In this document: positions 15,551 to 22,538 of the stretch, piece by piece
How the letters are laid out: each line of letters opens with the position of its first letter
Numbering within the stretch: the first letter of the stretch is position 1
Origin: CAZUCE01 sp964619265
Lineage (GTDB): Bacteria > Planctomycetota > UBA1135 > GCA-002686595
Assembly (NCBI GenBank): GCA_964619265.1
Contig: CAZUCE010000055.1
Coordinates: 1 to 22,538, forward strand
DNA: 22,538 nt
Direction of reading: 5' to 3'
Notes under the pieces: generated by a model
Database searches by the model: none
Seen by the model: only the letters and a program-made list of their open reading frames with translations
Told to the model about the DNA's origin: nothing
Program-made: the position numbers and the translations under genes

Positions 15551-17074
15551 TCAGGAGCGCCAGAAGCGCGGGATGACCAGCACGACCAGGGCGTAGAACT
15601 CAAGGCGCCCAAGGAGCATCAGAAGACCGAGCAGCGCCTTGGCTAGGGTCGGCAGGCCGCCGAAGTTCTGTACCGGGCCGACCACCTCGAGTCCTGGGCC
15701 GATGTTGTTGAGCGCTGCGAGGGCGGCGGTGGAGGCTCCCACCAAAGACATTCCCATGCCGGTCAGCGCCACGGCACTGACCAGGAAGACCAGGAACCAC
15801 AGGCCGAAGTAGGCCATCAGGGACTCGACCAACCCGTCGTTGACCGACTGGCCGTTGATGCGAACCCCATAGATGGCCCGCGGCCGCGAGAAGCGCTGGA
15901 CCCCCACGAAGGCCGCCTTGGCCACGATCAGGAAGCGAACGACCTTGAGTCCGCCGCCCGTCGAACCTGCGCAGGCGCCCACGAAGGCCAGGAACATGAG
16001 CATCATTCGGCACACGTCCGGCCAGCGGTCGAAGTCAGCCGTCGCAAAACCGGTGCTGGTCTGCACCGCAGCCACCGTGAACATCGCGTCGCGCAAGCAC
16101 AGGGTCAGGCTTGAGTAGTCGGGAAGTCCGGCGGACTCAGGGGTGAGCGGCTCGCCATTCGAGCCTCCCCAAAACCAAAGGAAGAAGGCCACGGCCAAGG
16201 TTCCCGCGACCACAAGCGCGGCGTAGGCACGCAGCTCGCTCGACTTGTAGGCCGCCCTCAGCGCGTTGCGGCCGTTGCCGCGCAGGAAGTTGTCGTAGAA
16301 ACCGAAGTTGACGCCAGCCACCAACATAAACACCACCAGGACCGCCTCGACGCCCCAGGAGGTGTAGTAGGCGATGCTCTCCGAATGGGTCGAGAAACCG
16401 CCGGTGGAGATCGTGCTGAAGGCGTGGTTGGTGGCCTCGAATAGGTCGAGTCCGCACAGCATCAGGAGCCCGGTTTCGATCAACGTGAGCGCGAGGTAGG
16501 TCCGTGTCAGACCGTAGGCCGCGTCGCGAACCCGGTGGGCGCTGGCCTCGCGGGCGATGCCCGGCACCTCGGATCGAAACAGACTGCGCCCCCCCAGCGG
16601 GAACAACAGCACGAAAACCAGCACGATCCCGATGCCGCCCAGCCAATGGGTGAACGAACGCCAAAGGGCGATCGAGCGCGGCAGCGCATCGATCGACTCG
16701 CCGGACAGGATGGTCGCGCCGGTTGTCGTGAAGCCCGAAACCGACTCAAAAAGAGCGTCGATGGGCGCTGGGATGACGCCGGCGGTCAGATACGGCAGCG
16801 CGCCGAAGATCGGTACGACGATCCAGCTCACCCCCACCGCCGCCAGGCCTTCGCGGCGGAAGAAATCCGGACGTCCCTCGGCGTTCTGGGTGGCCGAACG
16901 ATTGCGGAACCCGGCCAAAGCACCAAAGGTCGCTGTGGCGGCTGCGCACGCCAAAAAAGCGCGCAACTCGGCGAGCTCGCCGTAGTAGCCGGCCACGGCG
17001 ACCGGAACCAGCTGGAAGACCGCGAGCAGGATCAGCACCCGCCCGAGCAGCCACAGAACGGCGCGCAGGTTCAC
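15551..17074 (-). CDS. trkH: Trk-type potassium transporter membrane subunit TrkH
   Basis: This is the integral membrane K+ channel-like subunit of a Trk/Ktr system, 507 residues. The GTG start at 17074-17072 overlaps the TGA of trkA (GTGA) and gives MNLRAVLWLLGRVL, directly at the first membrane helix; longer upstream frames run antisense to trkA sequence. Four pore-loop/filter segments are visible: SGFTTTGATIL (about 113-123), STISTGGFSTH (220-230), VQTSTGFATAD (337-347) and the less regular NNIGPGLEVVG (456-466). The conserved loop GSTGGGLKVVR (about 370-380), linked to gating in this family, is present. The pair should import K+ under osmotic or pH control through the TrkA ring. Its 3' end lies 16 bp from the convergent lipoprotein gene. 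Confidence 0.95.
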   Translation of the reverse strand: MNLRAVLWLLGRVLILLAVFQLVPVAVAGYYGELAELRAFLACAAATATFGALAGFRNRSATQNAEGRPDFFRREGLAAVGVSWIVVPIFGALPYLTAGVIPAPIDALFESVSGFTTTGATILSGESIDALPRSIALWRSFTHWLGGIGIVLVFVLLFPLGGRSLFRSEVPGIAREASAHRVRDAAYGLTRTYLALTLIETGLLMLCGLDLFEATNHAFSTISTGGFSTHSESIAYYTSWGVEAVLVVFMLVAGVNFGFYDNFLRGNGRNALRAAYKSSELRAYAALVVAGTLAVAFFLWFWGGSNGEPLTPESAGLPDYSSLTLCLRDAMFTVAAVQTSTGFATADFDRWPDVCRMMLMFLAFVGACAGSTGGGLKVVRFLIVAKAAFVGVQRFSRPRAIYGVRINGQSVNDGLVESLMAYFGLWFLVFLVSAVALTGMGMSLVGASTAALAALNNIGPGLEVVGPVQNFGGLPTLAKALLGLLMLLGRLEFYALVVLVIPRFWRS

Positions 17075-18435
17075 GGGGCGGGGGTCGTCTCCTCGGCGTC
17101 GAAGAGGCTGTCGAGCGCTTCGACGTCCTCGGGCTTCGAAAACAGGATCAGGCGATCCCCCTCGTGCACGACGGTGTCCCCGTGGGGAATGATCGCTTCT
17201 TCTCCGTGGACCACGGCGCCGATCACGACACCTTTGGGCAGGCCCAGGTTCTTGACCTTGCGGTCGCTCCGCCCACGCCCGAAGCGTGCCACCAGCTCGA
17301 GCACCTCGGCGCGCCCTTCGGCCACCACCGCGACCGAAGCCACCGAGCTCGAACGCACAAACCGCAGAATGCGCTTGGCGCACAGGAGCCGCGGCGAGAT
17401 GGCCTTGTCGATGTGCAGGCTGTCGAACACCTTGCGATAGGAAGCCTTGTCGAGAATCGCCACCGTGCGCTCGACGCCCAGCGTTCCCGCCAAATGGCAG
17501 GCAATGATGTTGTCTTCGTCGTCGGCGCTGGTCGCGATAAAGCTGTTGGCCTCGTCGATGCGCTCTTCGCTGAGCAAGTCGATGTCGGTTGCGTCCCCCA
17601 CCAAGACCATCACGTTGGATCCGAACTGAGCAGCAATTTCCTTGGCGCGCATGGCGTCGCGCTCGAGGATGCGTACCGAGACGCCGGGCAATTCAGAGAG
17701 CTTGTCCGCCAGCCGGACGCCGATGCGGCCTCCGCCCATGATCACGACGCTACGTCGCCCCAACTTGGCAGCGCCGGAAAGCGCTTCAAATTGATCCAGA
17801 TCGCCGCGCCGCCCAATCAAGTAGACCTGGTCGCCGACCTCGAGCCGATCCGAACCGTGGGCCACGAAGAATTGTTCGCCGCGGCTGATCGCCGCCACCA
17901 ACATGCCGGCGGGCAGACTGAGGTTCGCGAGCGTGTCCGAAGTCAATTCGCTCTTCGCACGAATTCGCAGGCGCCGCAGCTGGACCCGGCCGTCGGCGAA
18001 CGACTCGACTTCGAGCGCGTGTTGCTCGCGTACCGTCGCGAGGATTTCCTCGGCGGCCAACTCGTCGGTCGAAAGCACGACGTCGTAGCCGAAGGTGCGC
18101 TTGTAGAAAAAGTGGTAGTTGGACAGTCGCTGCACGTCCCGCAACCGCAAGATCACCCGCGCCGCCCCCAGGCTCTTGGCCAGGCTGCAGGCGATCAGGT
18201 TGACGTGATCGTTGTCCGTGACGGCGACAAACAGGTCGGCCTCGGAGACCCCCGCGTCGCCCAGGGTTTCGGCCCGAGTCCCGTCCCCGTCGATCACAGC
18301 CGCATCGAGCGACTCGCGGACTCGCTTGGTCTTTTCCGGATCCGAATCGACGATGCTGACCCGATGGCCTTGCCGCGACAGGATGTCGCCCAGGTACAAG
18401 CCCACTTCCCCCGCTCCCACAATGACCGTTTGCAT
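17071..18435 (-). CDS. trkA: Trk system potassium uptake regulatory subunit TrkA
   Basis: TrkA is the cytoplasmic nucleotide-binding ring that gates TrkH in response to NAD(H) or ATP/ADP. The 454-residue protein starts at ATG 18435 with MQTVIVGAGEVGLYL. It has the duplicated architecture expected of full-length TrkA: RCK/TrkA_N domain 1 (GAGEVG at 7-12, acidic strand end IVDSDPEK), TrkA_C domain 1 (about 145-210), a second Rossmann domain (GGGRIG at 234-239, ILERD), and a second TrkA_C (about 370-445) ending GDRLILFSKPEDV. Its last codons overlap the GTG of trkH, so the two subunits are translationally coupled and made from one mRNA. The 136-bp gap to the divergent amidotransferase gene should hold the promoter. 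Confidence 0.96.
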   Translation of the reverse strand: MQTVIVGAGEVGLYLGDILSRQGHRVSIVDSDPEKTKRVRESLDAAVIDGDGTRAETLGDAGVSEADLFVAVTDNDHVNLIACSLAKSLGAARVILRLRDVQRLSNYHFFYKRTFGYDVVLSTDELAAEEILATVREQHALEVESFADGRVQLRRLRIRAKSELTSDTLANLSLPAGMLVAAISRGEQFFVAHGSDRLEVGDQVYLIGRRGDLDQFEALSGAAKLGRRSVVIMGGGRIGVRLADKLSELPGVSVRILERDAMRAKEIAAQFGSNVMVLVGDATDIDLLSEERIDEANSFIATSADDEDNIIACHLAGTLGVERTVAILDKASYRKVFDSLHIDKAISPRLLCAKRILRFVRSSSVASVAVVAEGRAEVLELVARFGRGRSDRKVKNLGLPKGVVIGAVVHGEEAIIPHGDTVVHEGDRLILFSKPEDVEALDSLFDAEETTPAP

Positions 18436-18571
18436 GACAGGGCAGAGGCTAGCCTGGTTGGCCGGCGCCGATCCACTGGCGCTTGCCGAGGTCCCCCAGC
18501 GGGCGCCTTTGAGCGGTCCCGATCCCAGAGCCGGCTCGAGCGCCCGTTCGGATGCTCCCGCTCCCCCGCCC
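18436..18571. promoter_or_regulatory. Divergent spacer trkA / glutamine amidotransferase
   Basis: This 136-bp GC-rich gap lies between two outward-facing ATGs and presumably carries both promoters. No Shine-Dalgarno precedes either gene: trkA has a mixed leader and the amidotransferase a ctcccgctcccccgcc leader. No clear operator or riboswitch fold was found by eye. Confidence 0.35.
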
Positions 18572-19159
18572 ATGCTGCTGCTGATTGATCATCGCGATTC
18601 GTTCACCTTCAACCTGGCCCAGGCGTTTGCCGGGCTCGGGGCCGAGGTGCGGGTGGCTTCGGCGGAAAACCTGTCCGCGGAAGAGGTGTTCGAGCTCGAA
18701 CCGGCCTCGATCGTCCTGGGACCGGGACCGGGTCCCCCGGATCGCGCCGAATTGGCCCATCGGGTCGCCTTGGAAGCCCGGGTCCCGATTCTTGGGGTCT
18801 GCCTGGGGCATCAAGTCCTGGCCCAGGCCTTCGGCGCTCGGATCCTCCGGGGCCCGCGGCCGATCCACGGTCACGCCGCCCGGTTGACCCACACCGGAAG
18901 CGGCCTGTTCGAGGGCCTACCAGCCCCCCTGGAAGTCGGCCGCTATCACTCACTCGTGGTCGAGCCGGGGAGCTTTCCGGAGGAGCAGCTGGAAGTCACC
19001 GCCCGCGACCTCGAGGGCGGCATTCAGGCCCTGCGCCACCGGGACCGGCCGCTGTTTGGCGTCCAGTTTCACCCTGAGTCGATCCTCAGTCCCGGCGGCA
19101 CGCAGATCCTGGAGAACTTCTTGAAGCTCGCTCGCCGCGCTCACCCGCCGCAGGACTGA
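18572..19159 (+). CDS. Glutamine amidotransferase, anthranilate/aminodeoxychorismate synthase component II
   Basis: This 195-residue class I glutamine amidotransferase releases ammonia from glutamine for the chorismate-using partner subunit (TrpE or PabB). The N-terminus MLLLIDHRDSFTFNL is the standard start of the TrpG/PabA family. Visible motifs are the oxyanion loop LGPGPGPPD (49-57), the nucleophile elbow GVCLGHQ with Cys77, the GRYHSL segment (about 123-128) and HPES with His167 and Glu169, completing the triad. Sequence alone does not separate TrpG from PabA, and many bacteria use one subunit for both pathways. No component I gene adjoins it: upstream is divergent trkA, downstream a convergent kinase-like gene, so it is an orphan here. 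Its 3' end overlaps the kinase gene by 74 bp. Confidence 0.93.
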   Translation: MLLLIDHRDSFTFNLAQAFAGLGAEVRVASAENLSAEEVFELEPASIVLGPGPGPPDRAELAHRVALEARVPILGVCLGHQVLAQAFGARILRGPRPIHGHAARLTHTGSGLFEGLPAPLEVGRYHSLVVEPGSFPEEQLEVTARDLEGGIQALRHRDRPLFGVQFHPESILSPGGTQILENFLKLARRAHPPQD

Positions 19160-19898
19160 CGCCTGCGCCCAAGGGCGCCGTCCACTCTGGCCACGGCCCC
19201 GACTCAGGACGCCGGGGTTCGCTGGAGGGCTGACCGAACAGTCCGTGAACGATGCTGTTGTAGACCGGCTTGCCGAAGCGGCGCCAGCCGGCCGAAAGCA
19301 ACGAGCGCTTCGCTCGCCCGGCGCGGTCGCGTTCGGTTTTCGGAGCCCCGCGACGTTCGTAGCGTCGGCGATGCTTGTCGATGTGGCGCAGATCCTCCGC
19401 TCGCCGCACGCGAGACGATCGCGAGTTGGGGCGGGTGTGGACGCTCGCGAGTTGGAAGTCGATCAACCCGGGGCGCCCGTCGGGGAGGACCAGGATGTTG
19501 GGCTCTTTGTGCAGGTCGTTGTGGCAAACCCCGGCCGCGTGGAGTTCACGCACCAAATCCCCTAGGAGTTCGAAGTAGTCGCGCGGCAAGCGCGGGGCTC
19601 GCCACAGGGGCTCGCCGTCCAAGAATTCCCGCGCTCCGGGCAGGTCCGGTACGGACACCGGCCGCGGGATCCGTCCCGCAAGACCTGGAAACTCCACCAA
19701 GTGATCGATGGCTCGCTGCTCTCGTCGTGCGAGCAGGCGAGCGACCCAGCGCGATCCAGGGGTCCGGCTACCACAGGGCACGCGGACGGCCAAAGGACCA
19801 GATTCGGTCTCGACCCGCTCCATGCGTCCGAAGCCGTCCTGCTTCAGGACGACCCGCGGCGCCGCGGCCGCGCCAGAGTTCAAGTGCTTCCCGTTCAC
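19086..19898 (-). CDS. Lipopolysaccharide-kinase (Kdo/WaaP)-like protein
   Basis: This is a protein-kinase-fold enzyme resembling LPS core or Kdo kinases and RIO-like kinases, about 270 residues. A GTG at 19898-19896 is chosen because it keeps the N-lobe segment VVLKQDGFGRMERV; an ATG inside that segment would remove it, and a longer frame would run into the divergent ABC gene. Visible motifs are LLARREQRAI (E60, helix C), the catalytic loop HNDLHKEPNIL (126-136, with Asp128 and Asn134) and the metal motif LIDFQ (146-149) in place of DFG. In the N-lobe the usual invariant Lys is not obvious; the strand reads LAVRV. The C-terminus, after YNSIVHGLFG, is a Pro/Glu/Arg-rich tail running 74 bp into the convergent amidotransferase gene, and may be a by-product of a lost stop. 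It probably phosphorylates an envelope sugar, but the substrate is unproven. Confidence 0.8.
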   Translation of the reverse strand: MNGKHLNSGAAAAPRVVLKQDGFGRMERVETESGPLAVRVPCGSRTPGSRWVARLLARREQRAIDHLVEFPGLAGRIPRPVSVPDLPGAREFLDGEPLWRAPRLPRDYFELLGDLVRELHAAGVCHNDLHKEPNILVLPDGRPGLIDFQLASVHTRPNSRSSRVRRAEDLRHIDKHRRRYERRGAPKTERDRAGRAKRSLLSAGWRRFGKPVYNSIVHGLFGQPSSEPRRPESGPWPEWTAPLGAGVSPAAGERGERASRSSPGSACRRD

Positions 19899-19956
19899 GC
19901 CCCGATTGTGGTCCGCGGGGTGCAGCGGGCGCAAAGGCGGTCCATACTGCCGCGCC
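19899..19956. promoter_or_regulatory. Short divergent spacer (kinase / ABC exporter)
   Basis: These 58 bp separate two GTG start codons facing outward. A catact hexamer at 19943-19948, about 8 bp before the ABC ATPase GTG, could be a -10 box for a leaderless mRNA, but no matching -35 is seen. Confidence 0.25.
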
Positions 19957-20928
19957 GTGAAGAACACCTCCCCGACCTCCATCGCCGATCCCAAAGAGCC
20001 TCGGAGCCAACCCGGACTGGCCCTCCAAACCCGGGGCCTAGCGCGCAACTTCGGCGAGCTCCGGGCGTTGCTGCCCTTGGATCTCGATCTCGAACTAGGT
20101 GGCGTGGTCGGGTTGGTCGGACCCAACGGGAGCGGCAAGAGCACGTTTCTGCGGCTGCTGGTCGGCTTGATCCGGCCCAGCTCCGGAACCGCAGAAGTGG
20201 CCGGTACCCCCCTGCGAGGCGACGGCATCGAGGTGCGCAAGCGCTGCACCTTCGCGCCTGGGGAACTGGCGACCTACCGTGAGCTCACCGGGATCGAGCA
20301 TCTGCGCTTTGGCCTGCGCGGCCGGCCCCGCGCCGCCTTTCGTCGGGCGGTCCAGATTTGCGAACACCTGGAGCTTCCGATCGAACGACCGGTCCGCGGT
20401 TACAGCCACGGTATGAAGCGCCAGCTGCTGTTCGCAACCGCCCTGGCCCCCGACGTCCCCCTGCGCATCCTCGACGAGCCCACCGAGGGTCTTGACCCTA
20501 CCAAGCGCAAGCAGATCCTCGACCTGCTCGACGAAGACCGAGCGCCGCACCGCACCATTTTGCTGTCGTCCCATCACTTGGGCGAAGTCGACCGAGCCTG
20601 CGATCGACTCTTGTTCTTAGAACGCGGAGCGCTGGTCGCGGACGAGTCGGCTGCCGAGCTGCGCGCGCGCAGCAGGCGGATGCTGCGCATCGGCTACGCG
20701 AGCCCCGAGCAATCCGTCGCCGCTGAGAAGTTCGCGATCGCCCACGGCGCCGAAGTGCTCCATAGGCGCGACGACTCGCTCAGTGTCTTGATCTCGAGTG
20801 CAGACCCGCGGGAGTTTCTCCGCGAGCTGTCCGGGGATCCATCCCTCGCGCCCCCAACCCGGCTGGATTTCGGCGCGCCGTCGCTCGAAGAGCTCTACCG
20901 GGACGTTTTTGGCGTGGAGGGAGTCTGA
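19957..20928 (+). CDS. ABC-2 type transporter ATP-binding protein
   Basis: This is the ATPase subunit of an exporter, 323 residues from GTG 19957; longer upstream frames run antisense to the kinase gene. It shows Walker A GPNGSGKST (55-63), the family-typical FAPGELATYRELTG segment at the Q-loop, a signature motif in the variant form YSHGMKRQL (149-157), Walker B LRILDEPTEGLDP (169-181) and the H-loop SSHHLGEVDRACDR. A C-terminal domain of about 90 residues follows, as in the drug, bacitracin or gliding-type ABC-2 ATPases. Its TGA overlaps the ATG of the permease (TGATG at 20926-20930), so the subunits are coupled. The substrate is unknown; the neighbouring sugar-kinase-like gene hints at the envelope but is transcribed the other way. 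Confidence 0.94.
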   Translation: MKNTSPTSIADPKEPRSQPGLALQTRGLARNFGELRALLPLDLDLELGGVVGLVGPNGSGKSTFLRLLVGLIRPSSGTAEVAGTPLRGDGIEVRKRCTFAPGELATYRELTGIEHLRFGLRGRPRAAFRRAVQICEHLELPIERPVRGYSHGMKRQLLFATALAPDVPLRILDEPTEGLDPTKRKQILDLLDEDRAPHRTILLSSHHLGEVDRACDRLLFLERGALVADESAAELRARSRRMLRIGYASPEQSVAAEKFAIAHGAEVLHRRDDSLSVLISSADPREFLRELSGDPSLAPPTRLDFGAPSLEELYRDVFGVEGV

Positions 20929-21698
20929 TGCCGAAGCTGATTCGAGCGACCCTCTGGCGAACTCTCGGCCTATCGCTGGTCTTGGGAATCGCGCTGTTTG
21001 CTGCGCTGCTTTACTTTCCGACTTTCGCTAAGAACATCGGCAAATATTCCTCCCTGGTTCCGATCCCAGCCCTCAAGGACCTGGTCGGCCAACTGGAGGA
21101 AGGCGGCCTGTGGGCGTACATCGCCGGGCAGCACTACTTCAAAGGTTGCAACACCGTTGGCGTGGCGGCGGCGGCTTTGTTTGCCTGCGGCGCGGTCGCC
21201 GGCGAATCCCAGCGCGGAACCCTCGAAATTTGGCTTGCTCGCCCGGTGACGCGGACCCGCCTGCTGCTCGAGCGCTTTTTCGCTGGGGCCTTTTCCGTGG
21301 TTGTGCCTGTGTTTGTCAGCAGCCTGTGCGTCCCCGCCATGCTGATGGTCAAAGACATCCCGATCGACTTTGATACGCGGTTGCTTCTGCTTGCCTCGGC
21401 GCACCAGAGTCTGTTCTTGCTGGCGGTCTACTCCGTGACCTTCTTCGCCTCGACGGTCGGAACTCAACCCACCCGAATCGCCTTCTTCGTACTGGTCATC
21501 GGCATGCTCGAGTTCAGTTCGTACATGATCGAGACGTTGACCGATGTTTCGGTGTTTCGATTGACCGATGTGGATCGCTACATGGAACTGGAACGCTCCA
21601 TGCAGCTCGACTTGCGCATCGCCCTGCCGCTGCTCGGCGTGACCGCCTTGTTTGCAGGTCTGTCGGTTTGGCGCTTCCGGCTTAGGCTTCCTGCTTGA
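20928..21698 (+). CDS. ABC-2 type transporter permease
   Basis: This is the membrane subunit partner of the preceding ATPase, 256 residues. Six hydrophobic segments are visible at about 8-30, 74-92, 115-140, 150-173, 181-202 and 232-250, the six-helix plan of ABC-2 permeases. A loop of about 40 residues, containing a WAYIAGQHYF segment, follows the first helix. Between helices 2 and 3 lies the typical cytoplasmic coupling motif GESQRGTLEIWLARPVTRTR, where the ATPase docks. The start ATG 20928 shares a base with the ATPase stop. Its TGA is followed after 5 bp by the stop of the convergent TPR gene. No transported substrate can be assigned. Confidence 0.9.
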   Translation: MPKLIRATLWRTLGLSLVLGIALFAALLYFPTFAKNIGKYSSLVPIPALKDLVGQLEEGGLWAYIAGQHYFKGCNTVGVAAAALFACGAVAGESQRGTLEIWLARPVTRTRLLLERFFAGAFSVVVPVFVSSLCVPAMLMVKDIPIDFDTRLLLLASAHQSLFLLAVYSVTFFASTVGTQPTRIAFFVLVIGMLEFSSYMIETLTDVSVFRLTDVDRYMELERSMQLDLRIALPLLGVTALFAGLSVWRFRLRLPA

Positions 21699-21703
21699 GG
21701 GCC

Positions 21704-22396
21704 TCACACCGCGCGGCGAACCGCCGCGCGCAGGGCATACCAACCGGCCCGTCCGCGCTGGTAGCGCGGCGCCTCCTTGGCTAGCTCCAAGACCTCCTTG
21801 TAGGCTTCGCGAGCTAAGGCGCGTTCGCCGGCTTGGGCATGGATGCGCCCGCGGCTGTAGGCTGACTCAAAGTTGGCGCCGTGGTTTCGTTCGAAGCGTT
21901 CCAGCGCTTCCAGGCCGGCGCGCCAGTCCGACAGGCGAGCGCAGACCTGGGCGAGGTCCAACTGGGCCCGGCCGTAGCCCAACTCCTCTTCCATCTGCAC
22001 GGCCTGCTCGAGAGCCTCGCGGGCCTCTTCGTTCTGCCCGACCCGGAGGAGGGCCTGGCCGTGGCGCCAAGCCAGCTCGGCATTCGAAGGAGCAGCAGCC
22101 CGGGACTCGGCCAAGGGCCGGAGGGCCTTTCGGGGGCGCCCGGCGGTGAGCAAAGCCACCCCGAGCTTGGCGCGCTGGGCGGGTGTGTCCACCCGGGCCA
22201 GGTCCGCGATTTGGCTTCGGGCTCGGCGCCGAACGCGGGAAGCCTCTCCGGTCCGTTCCAGGAGGATGCCGGCCAGACTGGCCGCAGCCAGCAACGCGAG
22301 AACCGGCAAGCCACGCCACAGCCCCCCGATGACCGGGACGAAGCGACCGGCCACGAACAGGACGGCGGTCAACAGAACGAAGCTCAACAGTCGCAT
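21704..22396 (-). CDS. Membrane-anchored tetratricopeptide-repeat protein
   Basis: The protein has 230 residues from ATG 22396. Two hydrophobic N-terminal segments (about 3-20 and 30-46) form a short hairpin or anchor, followed by a basic linker (GEASRVRRRARSQ). The rest is helical and made of TPR-like units at about 72-105, 106-139, 142-172 and 176-209, with typical W/L-G-A-A spacing (AELAWRHGQALLRVGQNEEAREALEQAV is the clearest). TPR arrays bind other proteins, so this is probably an assembly or scaffolding factor at the membrane; no partner is evident. It is convergent with the ABC permease, 5 bp away. The best -35/-10 candidate upstream has an unusually long 21-bp spacer, so no promoter is called. 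Confidence 0.82.
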   Translation of the reverse strand: MRLLSFVLLTAVLFVAGRFVPVIGGLWRGLPVLALLAAASLAGILLERTGEASRVRRRARSQIADLARVDTPAQRAKLGVALLTAGRPRKALRPLAESRAAAPSNAELAWRHGQALLRVGQNEEAREALEQAVQMEEELGYGRAQLDLAQVCARLSDWRAGLEALERFERNHGANFESAYSRGRIHAQAGERALAREAYKEVLELAKEAPRYQRGRAGWYALRAAVRRAV

Positions 22397-22538
22397 CGGG
22401 CAATTCGGATCCTACGCTCGCGGGCTCCCCACCCAAGTCAAAGGACGATCCGTGCGGTCCTCCCGTTCCCCGAACCTGCATCCGAGGTTTGTTCGGCCCC
22501 CCCTATGGGGCAAGCTCCACGCTGCGCCCGCCTCCCCC

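Noticed and set aside
22397..22450. Possible promoter (ttgact ... taggat, minus strand) upstream of the TPR gene
   Set aside because: The spacer is 21 bp, outside the usual 15-19 bp range, so it was not called.
1..22538. CRISPR arrays, tRNAs, insertion sequences, prophage genes
   Set aside because: No regularly spaced repeats, tRNA-like cloverleaf, transposase or integrase motif was seen.

Overview
The window is GC-rich, densely packed bacterial chromosome: no tRNA, rRNA, insertion sequence, integrase or CRISPR array is visible. The best guess for the source is a planctomycete or a relative. The reasons are a secreted S1 sulfatase, an exported NPCBM-domain protein, a large exported protein of carboxypeptidase-regulatory-type repeats, two GroEL genes in tandem next to dnaJ-grpE, frequent GTG starts, and an almost complete lack of Shine-Dalgarno sequences. 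This is inference; a phylogeny of GroEL, DnaJ or TrkH would settle it.

Layout, left to right. (1) 1-931, the 3' part of a diguanylate cyclase with a degenerate receiver domain. (2) 913-3719, minus strand, a two-gene unit: an exported NPCBM protein translationally coupled (GTGA) to an iduronate-2-sulfatase-like lipoprotein. (3) 3720-4150, the non-coding region upstream of the chaperone cluster, with a direct repeat that may be an operator. (4) 4151-9728, plus strand, the chaperone block: groEL copy 1 (GGM tail), groEL copy 2 (no GGM tail), a strong hairpin terminator or attenuator, then dnaJ, grpE and an FmdB-type zinc-ribbon gene. No groES, dnaK, hrcA or CIRCE element is present. (5) 9986-11188, a radical SAM enzyme with a short C-terminal cysteine domain. 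(6) 11185-14849, minus strand, a 933-residue exported repeat protein followed by a Cof-type HAD phosphatase. (7) 14890-15534, a small lipoprotein of unknown function. (8) 15551-18435, minus strand, trkA-trkH, a complete potassium uptake pair coupled by GTGA. (9) 18572-19159, a TrpG/PabA-type glutamine amidotransferase without its synthase partner. (10) 19086-19898, minus strand, a lipopolysaccharide-kinase-like protein. (11) 19957-21698, an ABC-2 exporter (ATPase plus permease, coupled by TGATG). (12) 21704-22396, minus strand, a membrane-anchored TPR protein. The last 142 bases hold nothing I can call.

The main functional theme is protein folding: two chaperonins plus the DnaK co-chaperones DnaJ and GrpE. 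The two GroEL copies look specialised, and the hairpin between groEL2 and dnaJ would allow the two halves to be expressed at different levels. Neighbouring genes are mostly envelope functions (sulfatase, exported repeat proteins, K+ uptake, ABC export, sugar-kinase-like protein). Convergent neighbours repeatedly abut or overlap at their 3' ends, and divergent pairs are separated by only 40 to 136 bp, so the region is strongly compacted. I did not find a clear new defence or biosynthetic system. The most unusual points are the groES-less paired chaperonins and the regulatory structure around them.
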